This document shows, piece after piece, positions 1-6,750 of a DNA stretch of 32,009 bases; position 1 is the stretch's first letter; each line of letters starts with the position of its first letter. The position numbers and the translations under genes were made by a program. This DNA is from Clostridiales bacterium (GTDB lineage Bacteria > Bacillota > Clostridia > Lachnospirales > WQUN01), in the NCBI GenBank assembly GCA_031287685.1, contig JAITSQ010000015.1, positions 1 through 32,009 of the forward strand, given 5' to 3'. Under the pieces are notes generated by a model. That model was not told where the DNA came from and searched no databases. It saw only the letters and a list, made by a program, of their open reading frames with translations.

Positions 1-206
1 GAGCAAGAAGGGGGCTTTTTGGCACGGCAGTAGGCGCCAAAAAACACCGAGCAAGAAGGGGGCTTTTTGGCACGGCAGTAGGTGCCAAAAAACACCGAGC
101 AAGAAGGGGGCTTTTTGGCACGGCAGTAGGTGCCAAAAAACACCGAGCAAGAAGGGGGCTTTCATTTGTCTAAACTTGTTTTAGACAAATGGAAACACCG
201 AGCAAC
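1..206 (+). repeat. Tandem array of palindromic hairpin modules
   Basis: Three 48-bp units lie head to tail at 1-48, 49-96 and 97-144. They are nearly identical; unit 1 differs by one base in the right arm. Each begins GAGCAAGAAGGGGGC, then has a T-run, the arms GGCAC and GTGCC (GCGCC in unit 1) around the loop GGCAGTAG, an A-run and ACACC. A fourth unit at 145-198 keeps the flanks but carries a different hairpin with arms CATTTGTCTAAA and TTTAGACAAATG. The array continues into an end sequence at 207-228 and probably extends left of the window. T-runs and A-runs beside a GC stem make each unit look like a bidirectional intrinsic terminator, but the tandem arrangement is not explained by that role. 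Confidence 0.9.
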
Positions 207-228
207 GCCAATATCAAACGGAATTGCT
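207..228 (-). repeat. Terminal-repeat-like end of the hairpin array
   Basis: Read on the minus strand this sequence is AGCAATTCCGTTTGATATTG followed by GC. The same sequence with few changes occurs at 20094-20115, 20238-20261 (inverted), 23735-23750, 23778-23789 (inverted) and 28944-28967. It closes the module array at 1-206, just as the copies near 20.1-20.3 kb close a two-module array. It therefore looks like the end of a defined element whose other end lies outside the window. Confidence 0.7.
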
Positions 229-250
229 ATATAGAAAGTTGTTGGTTTCC

Positions 251-1819
251 ATGGACATACGAATGATGCTTGTTATTGACCTTATAATAGTAATGGACGT
301 CTTTGTGCTGCTGCTTATAGCGATGTTTCTGCAGCATCGTCACAAGGAAAAAATTACCAAGCTCGTTGACTACGCGACGCTCGGCCTTAATAACCTCCTG
401 GACGAAAATATGGACCTTAACTCCGTCCCCATTTCCGACAACGAAATGATAAAATTTTACGCCGAGCTTAAAATAGTGGCGGAAACCCTCCGCCTGCGGG
501 AGAACGGGCGGAAGGAAATCCTCAACATAGTTAACTCGATGGCGGTCAATATTGATTTGTCCAACCTTCTTGACGACCTCCTGCCGAAAGTGCTCAAGGC
601 CACCGGCTCTACCTGCGCGGCGTTCTATATAGCCAACCACGCCACGAATAAGCTTGAAATAAAGGCTTCCACCGGCTTTTCCAAAAACATTTACAGCGAT
701 TTCGATATGACCATCGGCGAAGGCCTTATCGGCGGCGCGACGAAAGAAACCCGCATAATCAACGACATTCCCGACGACTCCGTGTTTATAATACGCACCT
801 TTCTGGGCAAAATCCGCCCTAAAAGCATTATGGCAATCCCCATTATCAACAACGATAAACTTGTGGGCGTGCTGACGCTTGCCTCGATTTATAATTACCT
901 CGACAGCCAGAACGAAATTATTGAGCTTATCCGCTATTACGTCGGAATCTCCATAGGAAACGCCATCGCCTACGAACAGACCAAGCGCCTCACGAACGAG
1001 CTGCGCTTTCAGAACACGCTCATCCAGAACCTTAACGAGGACCTGGAGAAAAAAGTTGACAACCGCACCGTGTTCCTAAACAATATAATCGACAGTATTA
1101 AGGATTACGCTATTTACGCCATAGACGTCAACCATAACATCACCGCCTGGAATAAAGGCGCGGAGCAGATTCTGGGCTATTCAAAGGACGAAATAATCGG
1201 CCGGGGCGTAGACGTCATAATGTCCAAGGCGGACGTCAAACGCGGGCGTATCGGCGGCAAAATAGAAGCCGCCCTGAGAGACGGCCGGCACGAAGAGTCC
1301 GGCTGGAAAATTAAGAAAGACGGCTCAAGCTACTTCGCGGAGGCCGCCCTTTTCCCTATGTATGACCATTCCGGGGAGGTCGTCGGCTTCACGAACGTAA
1401 TCAAGGACGTGACTTATCTTAAAAATGTCGAGAAAGCGCTCGGTTATGAAAAGGAATTTACCCGGAAGGTTTTCGATACTTCCCTTGAGCCGGTTATAGT
1501 CACCAACCAGCGCGGCGTCATCGAGCTGGCCAACAAAAAGGCGCAAACCTTATTCGCGACGGACAACCTCTCCGGGCAGGATCTTTGCGTGTTTTTCCTG
1601 GAGGAAGAGTTCCTCCGTCGAAACCTCATAGACGTGGCCCAGCGGTACGGGCGCGGCGAGTGGCGCACGCTTCTTAAAAACGGCAGCCGGCCCGTGTATT
1701 TCTCCGCTTATATGCTTATGGAAAGCGCCACCGGGGAGCCGAAGCTCTTTATGTATCTCTCCGAAGCGCAGGCGGCCCAAGCCGCGTCCGCCGGCGAACC
1801 TTTGATGGATGTGGATTAA
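251..1819 (+). CDS. Membrane-anchored GAF-PAS-PAS sensory protein
   Basis: A 522-residue protein with one N-terminal membrane segment (about residues 7-30, rich in Leu, Val and Ile), followed by a GAF domain (about 100-243), a short coiled coil (about 250-275) and two PAS domains (about 280-395 and 405-510). The first PAS shows the typical ITAWNKGAEQILGYS core. No histidine kinase, GGDEF, EAL, phosphatase or methyl-accepting domain follows, and the protein ends about 20 residues after the second PAS. It should detect a small ligand or redox state, but the output partner is unknown. The frame stays open upstream to a TTG at 224, which lies inside the repeat end. I prefer the ATG at 251, or the ATGs at 263 or 266; no strong ribosome site separates them. 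The next gene, purE, starts 40 bp downstream. Confidence 0.8.
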   Translation: MDIRMMLVIDLIIVMDVFVLLLIAMFLQHRHKEKITKLVDYATLGLNNLLDENMDLNSVPISDNEMIKFYAELKIVAETLRLRENGRKEILNIVNSMAVNIDLSNLLDDLLPKVLKATGSTCAAFYIANHATNKLEIKASTGFSKNIYSDFDMTIGEGLIGGATKETRIINDIPDDSVFIIRTFLGKIRPKSIMAIPIINNDKLVGVLTLASIYNYLDSQNEIIELIRYYVGISIGNAIAYEQTKRLTNELRFQNTLIQNLNEDLEKKVDNRTVFLNNIIDSIKDYAIYAIDVNHNITAWNKGAEQILGYSKDEIIGRGVDVIMSKADVKRGRIGGKIEAALRDGRHEESGWKIKKDGSSYFAEAALFPMYDHSGEVVGFTNVIKDVTYLKNVEKALGYEKEFTRKVFDTSLEPVIVTNQRGVIELANKKAQTLFATDNLSGQDLCVFFLEEEFLRRNLIDVAQRYGRGEWRTLLKNGSRPVYFSAYMLMESATGEPKLFMYLSEAQAAQAASAGEPLMDVD

Positions 1820-1859
1820 ATTATAAACTTATGAATAAATTACCTCACGGAGGGGTACA

Positions 1860-2378
1860 ATGAGTAACAAGATTGACGTTTCTATCTGTATGGGCAGCGA
1901 CAGCGACTTGTCCACAATGAGCTTGGCCGCCGAAAAACTTGAGTATTTCGGCATACCCTATGAAATGCGGATAATTTCGGCGCACAGGACTCCGCGCCGA
2001 CTTTACGAATACGCTGAAGCGGCCGCCGGGCGCGGCGTAAAGGTAATTATCGCCGGGGCCGGGGGCGCGGCGCACCTGCCCGGTATGGTGGCCGCCCTGA
2101 CGACCCTGCCGGTAATCGGCGTGCCGGTTAAAACGCGGGCGCTCTCCGGCGTGGATTCGCTGTATTCCATAGTGCAAATGCCCTCCGGGGTTCCCGTGGC
2201 CACGGTGGCCATCGGCGGCGGGGAGAATGCCGGCGTTCTGGCGGCCTCCATACTCGGCGCGTTCGACAAAAATATCTCCGGAAAAATTGCCGATTATAAA
2301 AAGTTTTTGGAGGAAACCGTCTCCAAAAAATCTGAAAACCTTGAAAACACTGGCTTCCGCGCCTATCCGCCACATTGA
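1860..2378 (+). CDS. purE: N5-carboxyaminoimidazole ribonucleotide mutase PurE
   Basis: PurE class I converts N5-CAIR to CAIR in de novo purine synthesis, acting after PurK. The 172-residue product has the family signature near the N terminus (MGSDSDL, residues 11-17) and the substrate-binding SAHRTP motif with His42. Glycine-rich stretches near residues 65-75 fit the family fold. The length is normal for class I. The ATG is preceded by a strong ribosome site (GGAGGGG, 1849-1855). purK is not next to it; it lies about 0.7 kb away on the opposite strand, separated by a regulator gene. Cytoplasmic. The assignment rests on clear family motifs. Confidence 0.96.
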   Translation: MSNKIDVSICMGSDSDLSTMSLAAEKLEYFGIPYEMRIISAHRTPRRLYEYAEAAAGRGVKVIIAGAGGAAHLPGMVAALTTLPVIGVPVKTRALSGVDSLYSIVQMPSGVPVATVAIGGGENAGVLAASILGAFDKNISGKIADYKKFLEETVSKKSENLENTGFRAYPPH

Positions 2379-2406
2379 GGCTCTAAAAAACCATACTAAT
2401 TGATTC

Positions 2407-2435
2407 TTGACAAGCCGGATTTTCTGTTGTAAAAT
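2407..2435 (+). promoter_or_regulatory. Sigma-A promoter of the XRE regulator
   Basis: TTGACA at 2407-2412 and TAAAAT at 2430-2435 are separated by 17 bp. Transcription would begin near 2442, about 70 nt before the regulator's ATG. No clear operator palindrome was seen around it. Confidence 0.75.
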
Positions 2436-2510
2436 AAAGCATACAGGAATATTATGCGTTAAAAAGTCGAACCCCACAAAAGCTGACAAATCTAATGGAG
2501 GTTTATATTT

Positions 2511-2873
2511 ATGAATTCACTCAAAAAAATTATTGGTGAAAATATTCGCCACGAACGCCAGCTTCGAAATATGTCTCTTGACGACTTAGGGGACATTTTA
2601 GGCCTAACATCCGGATTTATCGGCCTTGTTGAACGCGGGAAGCGCGGCACGGATATTGAGAACCTACTTCAAATCGCCAAAGTCTTTGAAACTTCACTTG
2701 ACGCGCTGACCACCGACAAACGCCTCGACGGAAAGTTGCGCGAAAATGATGACGACCCGCTCGCAGCGGCTAAATCCTCCCTTTTCACAATGGCTTTTGA
2801 TTTGGACGAAGCCGAAATTCGTTTTATCGTGGCTGTGATTTCGGAGCTTAAAGAATTGCGGGCTTCGAGGTAG
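2511..2873 (+). CDS. XRE-family helix-turn-helix regulator
   Basis: A 120-residue protein with an N-terminal Cro/CI-type helix-turn-helix (about residues 5-65). The core reads LDDLGDILGLTSGFIGLVER, with the recognition helix after the turn. The C-terminal half is short, charged and helical, probably for dimerisation. A ribosome site (GGAGG, 2498-2502) precedes the ATG by 8 nt, and a good promoter lies upstream. The regulator sits alone between purE and the convergent purK. Its target is unknown. Proteins like this may be phage-derived or housekeeping; nothing here decides which. Confidence 0.9.
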   Translation: MNSLKKIIGENIRHERQLRNMSLDDLGDILGLTSGFIGLVERGKRGTDIENLLQIAKVFETSLDALTTDKRLDGKLRENDDDPLAAAKSSLFTMAFDLDEAEIRFIVAVISELKELRASR

Positions 2874-2910
2874 TTTTCTTTTTTTTATTGCGGGAGACCA
2901 TTTCCCTGCG

Positions 2911-2966
2911 CCAAGAAGGGGCTTTATGTTGTCTAAATCCTTTTAGGCAACATAAAACGCCGAGCG
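2911..2966 (+). repeat. Hairpin module, GTCTAAA subclass
   Basis: CAAGAAGGGGC leads into arms of 15 nt at 2923-2937 and 2942-2956 with one G-T wobble, followed by ACGCCGAGCGACGC. The flanks match the modules at 1-206. The stem contains GTCTAAA, as in the fourth unit at 145-198 and the module at 17791-17837. Confidence 0.8.
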
Positions 2967-2994
2967 ACGCTGTTCACGTTTATTATTCCACATT

Positions 2995-3020
2995 GCCGCT
3001 TCTCAGCGGTTTTTTGTTTT
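2995..3020 (+). terminator. Intrinsic terminator after the XRE gene
   Basis: CCGCT (2996-3000), loop TCTC and AGCGG (3005-3009) are followed by TTTTTTG and a further T-run. It ends the plus-strand transcript of the regulator before it runs into the opposing purK. Confidence 0.8.
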
Positions 3021-3093
3021 TATATATTTATTCTACACCATTCTATCATAACAAGGAACCATCGTCAATCAAATAAATATTGTACTCAGAGTA

Positions 3094-4251
3094 TCACTCC
3101 GCTCTTATTCTTACCTTCGCGAACGCCGCTTCGCAACGCCGCTTCGTTTCGCTCAAATCTCGGCCGACCGCCGTTATATGCCCCATTTTCCGCTTTGGCG
3201 CGCAGATTTCCTTCCCGTATATATGGAGCGACACGCCCGGCTCCGCCAGAGCCGCCGCCGCGCCCTCCACGACCGCTTTCCCCGCTTTTTCGCCGCTCCC
3301 AAGCAGATTCATCATCACCGCCGCCGGGGCCAGCGGCGACGCGTCGCCCAACGGCAAACCCGCTATGGCTCGGATATGCTGCTCAAACTGGCTCGTTACG
3401 CACCCTTCGATTGTGTAATGCCCGGAATTATGCACCCTCGGCGCGACTTCATTCACGAGCGCGCTCCCGTCGCGGCATAGGAAAAACTCGACGCAGAACA
3501 TACCCACGCCTCCAAAAATTTCCATTACCCGCGCCGATATTTCCATTACCCGCGCCGCCGCCGCAAGCCCTATATCGGCGGGAGCGAGCGTCTGCCGCAG
3601 GATACTGTCCTCGTGTATATTTTCTCCCGGGGCGTAAACGGCCGTCTCGCCGTTCACGCCCCGGCAGGCCAGCACGGAGGTCTCCCGCTCAAAATCCACG
3701 AACCGCTCCGCGAAAATCTCCCTGCCCGCGAAAAGACAGCGCGCCGCCTCCGCCTCCTCAAAGGATTTAGCCAGAAAATTACCCTTGCCGTCATAGCCGC
3801 CGCGCGCGGCCTTTATCATCAGCGGAAAGCCCCATTTTTCGGCAAACCCGCGCAGCGCGCCGCCATTATCCAAGCGGCGGAACTCCGGCACGGGCAGCCC
3901 CGCCGAAAACAGCCGTTCTTTTTGCGCCAGCTTGTTTTGTATCAGCCGGAGGCTGCCCGCCGTAGGATAAACGCGCGCTCCCTCCGCCTCAAGCTCCGCG
4001 AGAATCCCGGCGTTTATATGCTCAAATTCAAATGTCAGAACGTCGCTCCTTTGGGCCAGACGACGGATTGCCTCCGCGTCGTCAAACCCCGCCGTAATCA
4101 AACTGTCCGACACCGACGACGACGGGCACCTCGGCGCGGGGTCAAGGGTATTCACCATAAAACCCATCTGTTTGGCCGCCAGAATCAACATTTTCCCAAG
4201 CTGGCCGCCGCCGATTATTCCTATTCGCGTATCTAACCCCAAGAAACTCAC
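3094..4251 (-). CDS. purK: N5-carboxyaminoimidazole ribonucleotide synthase PurK
   Basis: PurK is an ATP-grasp enzyme that carboxylates AIR to N5-CAIR using ATP and bicarbonate, feeding PurE. The product (385 aa) shows the N-terminal IGIIGGGQLGKM motif and ATP-grasp elements including IKAARGGYDGKGN in the middle, EVAPRVHNSGHYTIE around residue 270, and the C-terminal hydrophobic domain. The longest reading uses GTG at 4251, but a GGAG lies directly against that codon. A TTG at 4242 has the same GGAG at a proper distance and may be the true start. It is the last gene of a minus-strand operon behind a COG2426 membrane protein (25 bp gap) and an S1-domain protein, and not in a pur operon. Confidence 0.95.
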   Translation of the reverse strand: MSFLGLDTRIGIIGGGQLGKMLILAAKQMGFMVNTLDPAPRCPSSSVSDSLITAGFDDAEAIRRLAQRSDVLTFEFEHINAGILAELEAEGARVYPTAGSLRLIQNKLAQKERLFSAGLPVPEFRRLDNGGALRGFAEKWGFPLMIKAARGGYDGKGNFLAKSFEEAEAARCLFAGREIFAERFVDFERETSVLACRGVNGETAVYAPGENIHEDSILRQTLAPADIGLAAAARVMEISARVMEIFGGVGMFCVEFFLCRDGSALVNEVAPRVHNSGHYTIEGCVTSQFEQHIRAIAGLPLGDASPLAPAAVMMNLLGSGEKAGKAVVEGAAAALAEPGVSLHIYGKEICAPKRKMGHITAVGRDLSETKRRCEAAFAKVRIRAE

Positions 4252-4276
4252 TCCAAGCCAAAAAGCCGACGCTAAG

Positions 4277-4771
4277 CTAAAATCCGAAAAGCCCCGGCGC
4301 GAAATATGTAAGCGTTATCATTATAAGCCCCGCCATGGCCACGCCCGCCGCGATTACGGGAAAGGCCCTTCTCGCGGGAATATCAAGCAGAGCGGCGATT
4401 AAAGAACCCGTCCACGCGCCCGTCCCCGGCAGGGGCAGCCCCACGAAAAAAAACAGGCCGATAAGCTGTTTCTCACGTATGCTTTTGCCTTTGCGCTCGG
4501 CGGCCCGCTCTAAACGCGTCACCAGGCCTCGGCACACTCCTCGCGATTTCATAACGCCAAAGATTTTTTTAATCAGACACAAAATGAACGGCACGGGCAG
4601 GATATTCCCCGCAAAGCAGACGGCAAAGGCCTTTATAATGGGAATCCGCATAACCGCCGCCGCGACCAGCCCCCCGCGCAGCTCCAAAACCGGCAGGAAT
4701 GAAATCAAAAAAACAGCAAGCTCCGGCGCTATGCCCTGCGCCCGCAAAAATGCCAATACCGCGTCAGACAA
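4277..4771 (-). CDS. COG2426 small multidrug export-like membrane protein
   Basis: A 164-residue polytopic membrane protein with the conserved family motifs PVLELRGGLVAA near residue 27 and PLPGTGAWTGSL near residue 113, and hydrophobic segments at about 14-45, 48-70, 105-128 and 136-160. These features place it in the Sm_multidrug_ex family (PF06695). The family's name reflects an old proposal; transport has not been firmly shown, so the substrate is unknown. The start is a TTG at 4771, with AAAGGGGCGG upstream. It lies 15 bp after the S1-domain gene and 25 bp before purK, so the three are probably cotranscribed. Confidence 0.85.
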   Translation of the reverse strand: MSDAVLAFLRAQGIAPELAVFLISFLPVLELRGGLVAAAVMRIPIIKAFAVCFAGNILPVPFILCLIKKIFGVMKSRGVCRGLVTRLERAAERKGKSIREKQLIGLFFFVGLPLPGTGAWTGSLIAALLDIPARRAFPVIAAGVAMAGLIMITLTYFAPGLFGF

Positions 4772-4786
4772 GCCCGCACCGCCCCT

Positions 4787-5437
4787 TTATCGTTTTTTAT
4801 TACGCTTATTAAGCCCCGCCAGGCGCTCGCTGGAAATTTTTGTATACTCCTTGAGCTTATCCTCAAAAGTCAGGTTAGTCGGAACGTGGTGCCCCTGGTC
4901 GTGCGCGCGCTTTGGCGGTGGACTGTCCTGCGCCTCTTTCATCGACAGTGAAATTTTATTCAGCTTCGTATCGACGGCGAGCACCTTGACCTTGACCGTA
5001 TCTCCTATGGAGACGTACTCCTCAATATTCTGGACATAGGCCGACGAAATGTGCGAAATATGCACGAGCCCGTGGATATTGCCAGGCAACTGGACGAGGG
5101 CGCCGAAGGGCTTTATTTTAGTAATTTTCCCCTCAAGGATTCTGCCCTCCTCAATCGCGGCGGGGGCCTCGGCCGGCTCCGGGGCCATAGCCGCGGCCGG
5201 AGGGGCCGGGTTTATAGGCTCGGGAGTCCCGGCGGTTTTCTCTTCCGGCTGCTTCTCCGCCTCGCGCGGAGCCTCGGCGGCTTCGGGCGAGGGCCGGGGT
5301 TTGCGCGGCGGGCGCTTCGCGGACTCCTCCGCGGCGGGGGCCTCCGAAACCCCTGTCATTTCCACTTCCTCCGGTTTTTTCCTGCGCGGCAGCCTCACCG
5401 GCTTTTTTTCAGGCTGTGGCGTCGAATCTTCACTCAT
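4787..5437 (-). CDS. S1 RNA-binding domain protein with disordered N terminus
   Basis: A 216-residue protein. The first 120 or so residues are low-complexity and rich in Pro, Glu, Ala, Lys and Arg, probably disordered. A single S1 domain follows (about 125-195), containing the typical KPFGALVQLPGNIHGLVHIS core. The C-terminal tail is basic (GLNKRNKKR). It resembles the S1 proteins of the YugI/general stress protein 13 type, which associate with ribosomes or RNA, but with a much longer N-terminal extension. The frame is open up to 5473, but the ATG at 5437 has GGAGGT 4 nt upstream and is the clear start. It heads the operon with the COG2426 protein and purK and has a good promoter. Confidence 0.88.
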   Translation of the reverse strand: MSEDSTPQPEKKPVRLPRRKKPEEVEMTGVSEAPAAEESAKRPPRKPRPSPEAAEAPREAEKQPEEKTAGTPEPINPAPPAAAMAPEPAEAPAAIEEGRILEGKITKIKPFGALVQLPGNIHGLVHISHISSAYVQNIEEYVSIGDTVKVKVLAVDTKLNKISLSMKEAQDSPPPKRAHDQGHHVPTNLTFEDKLKEYTKISSERLAGLNKRNKKR

Positions 5438-5497
5438 AAAAACCTCCGTAAATCGTTTATGTGCTGCTTCCATTTTTTACAGGAATCATACAATAAT

Positions 5498-5526
5498 ATT
5501 ATATCACAAAAGCCGCCTTTATTCAA
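5498..5526 (-). promoter_or_regulatory. Sigma-A promoter of the S1-COG2426-purK operon
   Basis: On the minus strand TTGAAT (5521-5526) and TATAAT (5498-5503) are separated by 17 bp. Transcription would start near 5491, giving a leader of about 54 nt. Confidence 0.8.
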
Positions 5527-5554
5527 AAGATATTCAGCCGCGCGGCGCAAAATT

Positions 5555-6085
5555 TTACGGCGCGGCGCCGCCATTGCTGTCAATTATTTCCATAAACCGC
5601 GCCAGGCTTTCCAAATAATGCACTATAAAACCGTTTTTACGCGGAATCAGCAGGCGTTTGTCCATTTCGTCCGGCCCGGCGTATTTCCGTTCCGACGCTA
5701 AACGCCGGACGTCCGCGAACGGCACAAAGTAATATTCGTCCGCTGCCCGAAAATACACTACCAAAAAGGCAACACCGCCTTGCCGCTCAAAATCGCGCAT
5801 AAAGTCAAACTGGTGCCCTTGTACGTTTCTCAGCGGCAGTTTTTTTTCAGCAGTCTCCTTGGCGTCGAAGCAAATCGGCACCCCCTGCACCGCTCCGATA
5901 TAATCCACGGTGCTTTTTTTCTCGAAATACGCGCAGGTTATGACGCGCCGCCCCGCGTCAAACTCCACCGGCGTGACCGGCGTAGGGATTTTCTGAACGA
6001 GCGCCAAGCCCTTCCTGCGGTAGGCCTCATTCGTCAGGTTGAGCATTTCCTCAAGGGTGGAGCCGCGAAGCGTGGAGTAAGACAT
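5555..6085 (-). CDS. recU: Holliday junction resolvase RecU
   Basis: RecU cuts Holliday junctions during recombination and chromosome segregation in Bacillota, where it replaces RuvC. The 176-residue product begins with the family's TLEEMLNLTNEAYRRKGLA helix and the PTPV motif. It carries the nuclease core with STVDYIG and an FDAKET metal-binding strand, then a C-terminal half with FDFMRDF and the PRKNGFIVHYLE tail. The frame reaches a TTG at 6088, but the ATG at 6085 has the ribosome site AGAGGGGG 4 nt upstream. An intrinsic terminator separates it from the upstream gene. The penicillin-binding protein gene often found beside recU is not present here. Confidence 0.95.
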   Translation of the reverse strand: MSYSTLRGSTLEEMLNLTNEAYRRKGLALVQKIPTPVTPVEFDAGRRVITCAYFEKKSTVDYIGAVQGVPICFDAKETAEKKLPLRNVQGHQFDFMRDFERQGGVAFLVVYFRAADEYYFVPFADVRRLASERKYAGPDEMDKRLLIPRKNGFIVHYLESLARFMEIIDSNGGAAP

Positions 6086-6110
6086 CAAACCCCCTCTATT
6101 CTACAGTAAA

Positions 6111-6130
6111 AAACCGCGCTTGGCGCGGTT
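6111..6130 (-). terminator. Intrinsic terminator after the YvlB-like gene
   Basis: On the minus strand AACCGCGCC, loop AAG and CGCGGTT run into TTTTT. The stem is GC-rich and the U-run follows directly. It lies 7 bp past the stop of the 133-aa gene and 25 bp before the recU ATG. Confidence 0.85.
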
Positions 6131-6137
6131 CCTTTAC

Positions 6138-6539
6138 TTAGTCCTCTTTTACTTCGTCAATCCAGTCCGATTTTGCCGGCGGCTCACCGTTGCTTACTGG
6201 CGCGGCGGCGCTGTTTTCCTTATAGTTGCGCACGCTTTCGTTCAAGGAGCGGGCCAGACCGTCGATAACCCCCGCGGTTTTTTCAAGGGCGTTTATGGCG
6301 GCCTCCTTCATTTTCGGCTCCATATCCTTATACTTTGCCTCGAGCTTCCCGCCTACGTCCTTGGCGAAAATTTCGGCGTTTTTAGAAAATTCCTTTACCT
6401 TTTCGGAAAACTCCTCCGAACCGCCGTTCTGGCATTTTCCGGCGTGCATTGCGTCGAGCAGTTTCACCGCTTCCTCCGCGCTGATTTTCCCTGCTTCGAC
6501 CATTTTCAGTACTGTGACGCGTTCCTCTTTCATAAACAT
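6138..6539 (-). CDS. Small protein with YvlB/SHOCT-like N terminus
   Basis: A 133-residue acidic protein. The first 35 residues (KEERVTVLKMVEAGKISAEE and AVKLLDAM) match the short helical domain found at the N terminus of YvlB/LiaX-like and SHOCT-like proteins. The rest is predicted to be helical and amphipathic (residues 40-105), with repeated Lys, Glu and Ala; it has no membrane segment. The ATG at 6539 has GGAGGT 6 nt upstream. It is likely a cytoplasmic or membrane-associated accessory or stress protein, but I cannot assign a function. A strongly foldable sequence lies in its upstream region (6588-6698), which could be its leader. Confidence 0.8.
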   Translation of the reverse strand: MFMKEERVTVLKMVEAGKISAEEAVKLLDAMHAGKCQNGGSEEFSEKVKEFSKNAEIFAKDVGGKLEAKYKDMEPKMKEAAINALEKTAGVIDGLARSLNESVRNYKENSAAAPVSNGEPPAKSDWIDEVKED

Positions 6540-6587
6540 AAATAACCTCCGTTTTCCGCTTTATTGGCTTGCCGGGCCGCTTTTCTA

Positions 6588-6698
6588 AGGAACCCGCCCC
6601 TATTTCCCCAAGGAAGGGGCGGCGAACCGGACTAGGCCCCCAAATCAAAGCCTGTCCCGCCGCCGAACGCGAGTCTCGCGCGGCTCCTGCGGGTTCCT
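6588..6698. ncRNA. Candidate structured RNA with four-way junction
   Basis: A perfect 10-bp closing stem (AGGAACCCGC at 6588-6597, GCGGGTTCCT at 6689-6698) encloses three hairpins. The first pairs CCC and TTCC (6598-6607) with GGAA and GGG (6612-6619). The second is a long stem: 6618-6624 with 6658-6664, 6629-6632 with 6654-6657, and 6634-6637 with 6650-6653, with a 12-nt loop. The third is CGCGA (6668-6672) with TCGCG (6676-6680). The fold is possible on either strand. The minus strand would make it a leader of the 133-aa gene (ATG at 6539) or a small RNA between it and the chemoreceptor. It matches no riboswitch or RNA family that I recognise. Confidence 0.5.
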
Positions 6699-6750
6699 CT
6701 TTACCCTTTATATCATATACGGCTACAGCGCGAAAAAGTCTTTCAAAAAA

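Noticed and set aside
1..206. CRISPR array
   Set aside because: The 48-bp units are directly joined with no variable spacers of constant length, and no cas genes are present.
224..250. TTG start for the GAF-PAS gene
   Set aside because: The codon lies inside the repeated end sequence and adds nine residues without family support or a ribosome site.
5527..5570. Terminator after recU
   Set aside because: GGCGC and GCGCC arms exist, but the loop is A/T-rich and there is no T-run after the stem on the minus strand.
6588..6698. Known riboswitch or SRP, 6S or tmRNA gene
   Set aside because: The conserved cores I know for these families (including NiCo, TPP, cobalamin, glycine, GEMM and SRP) are not present.
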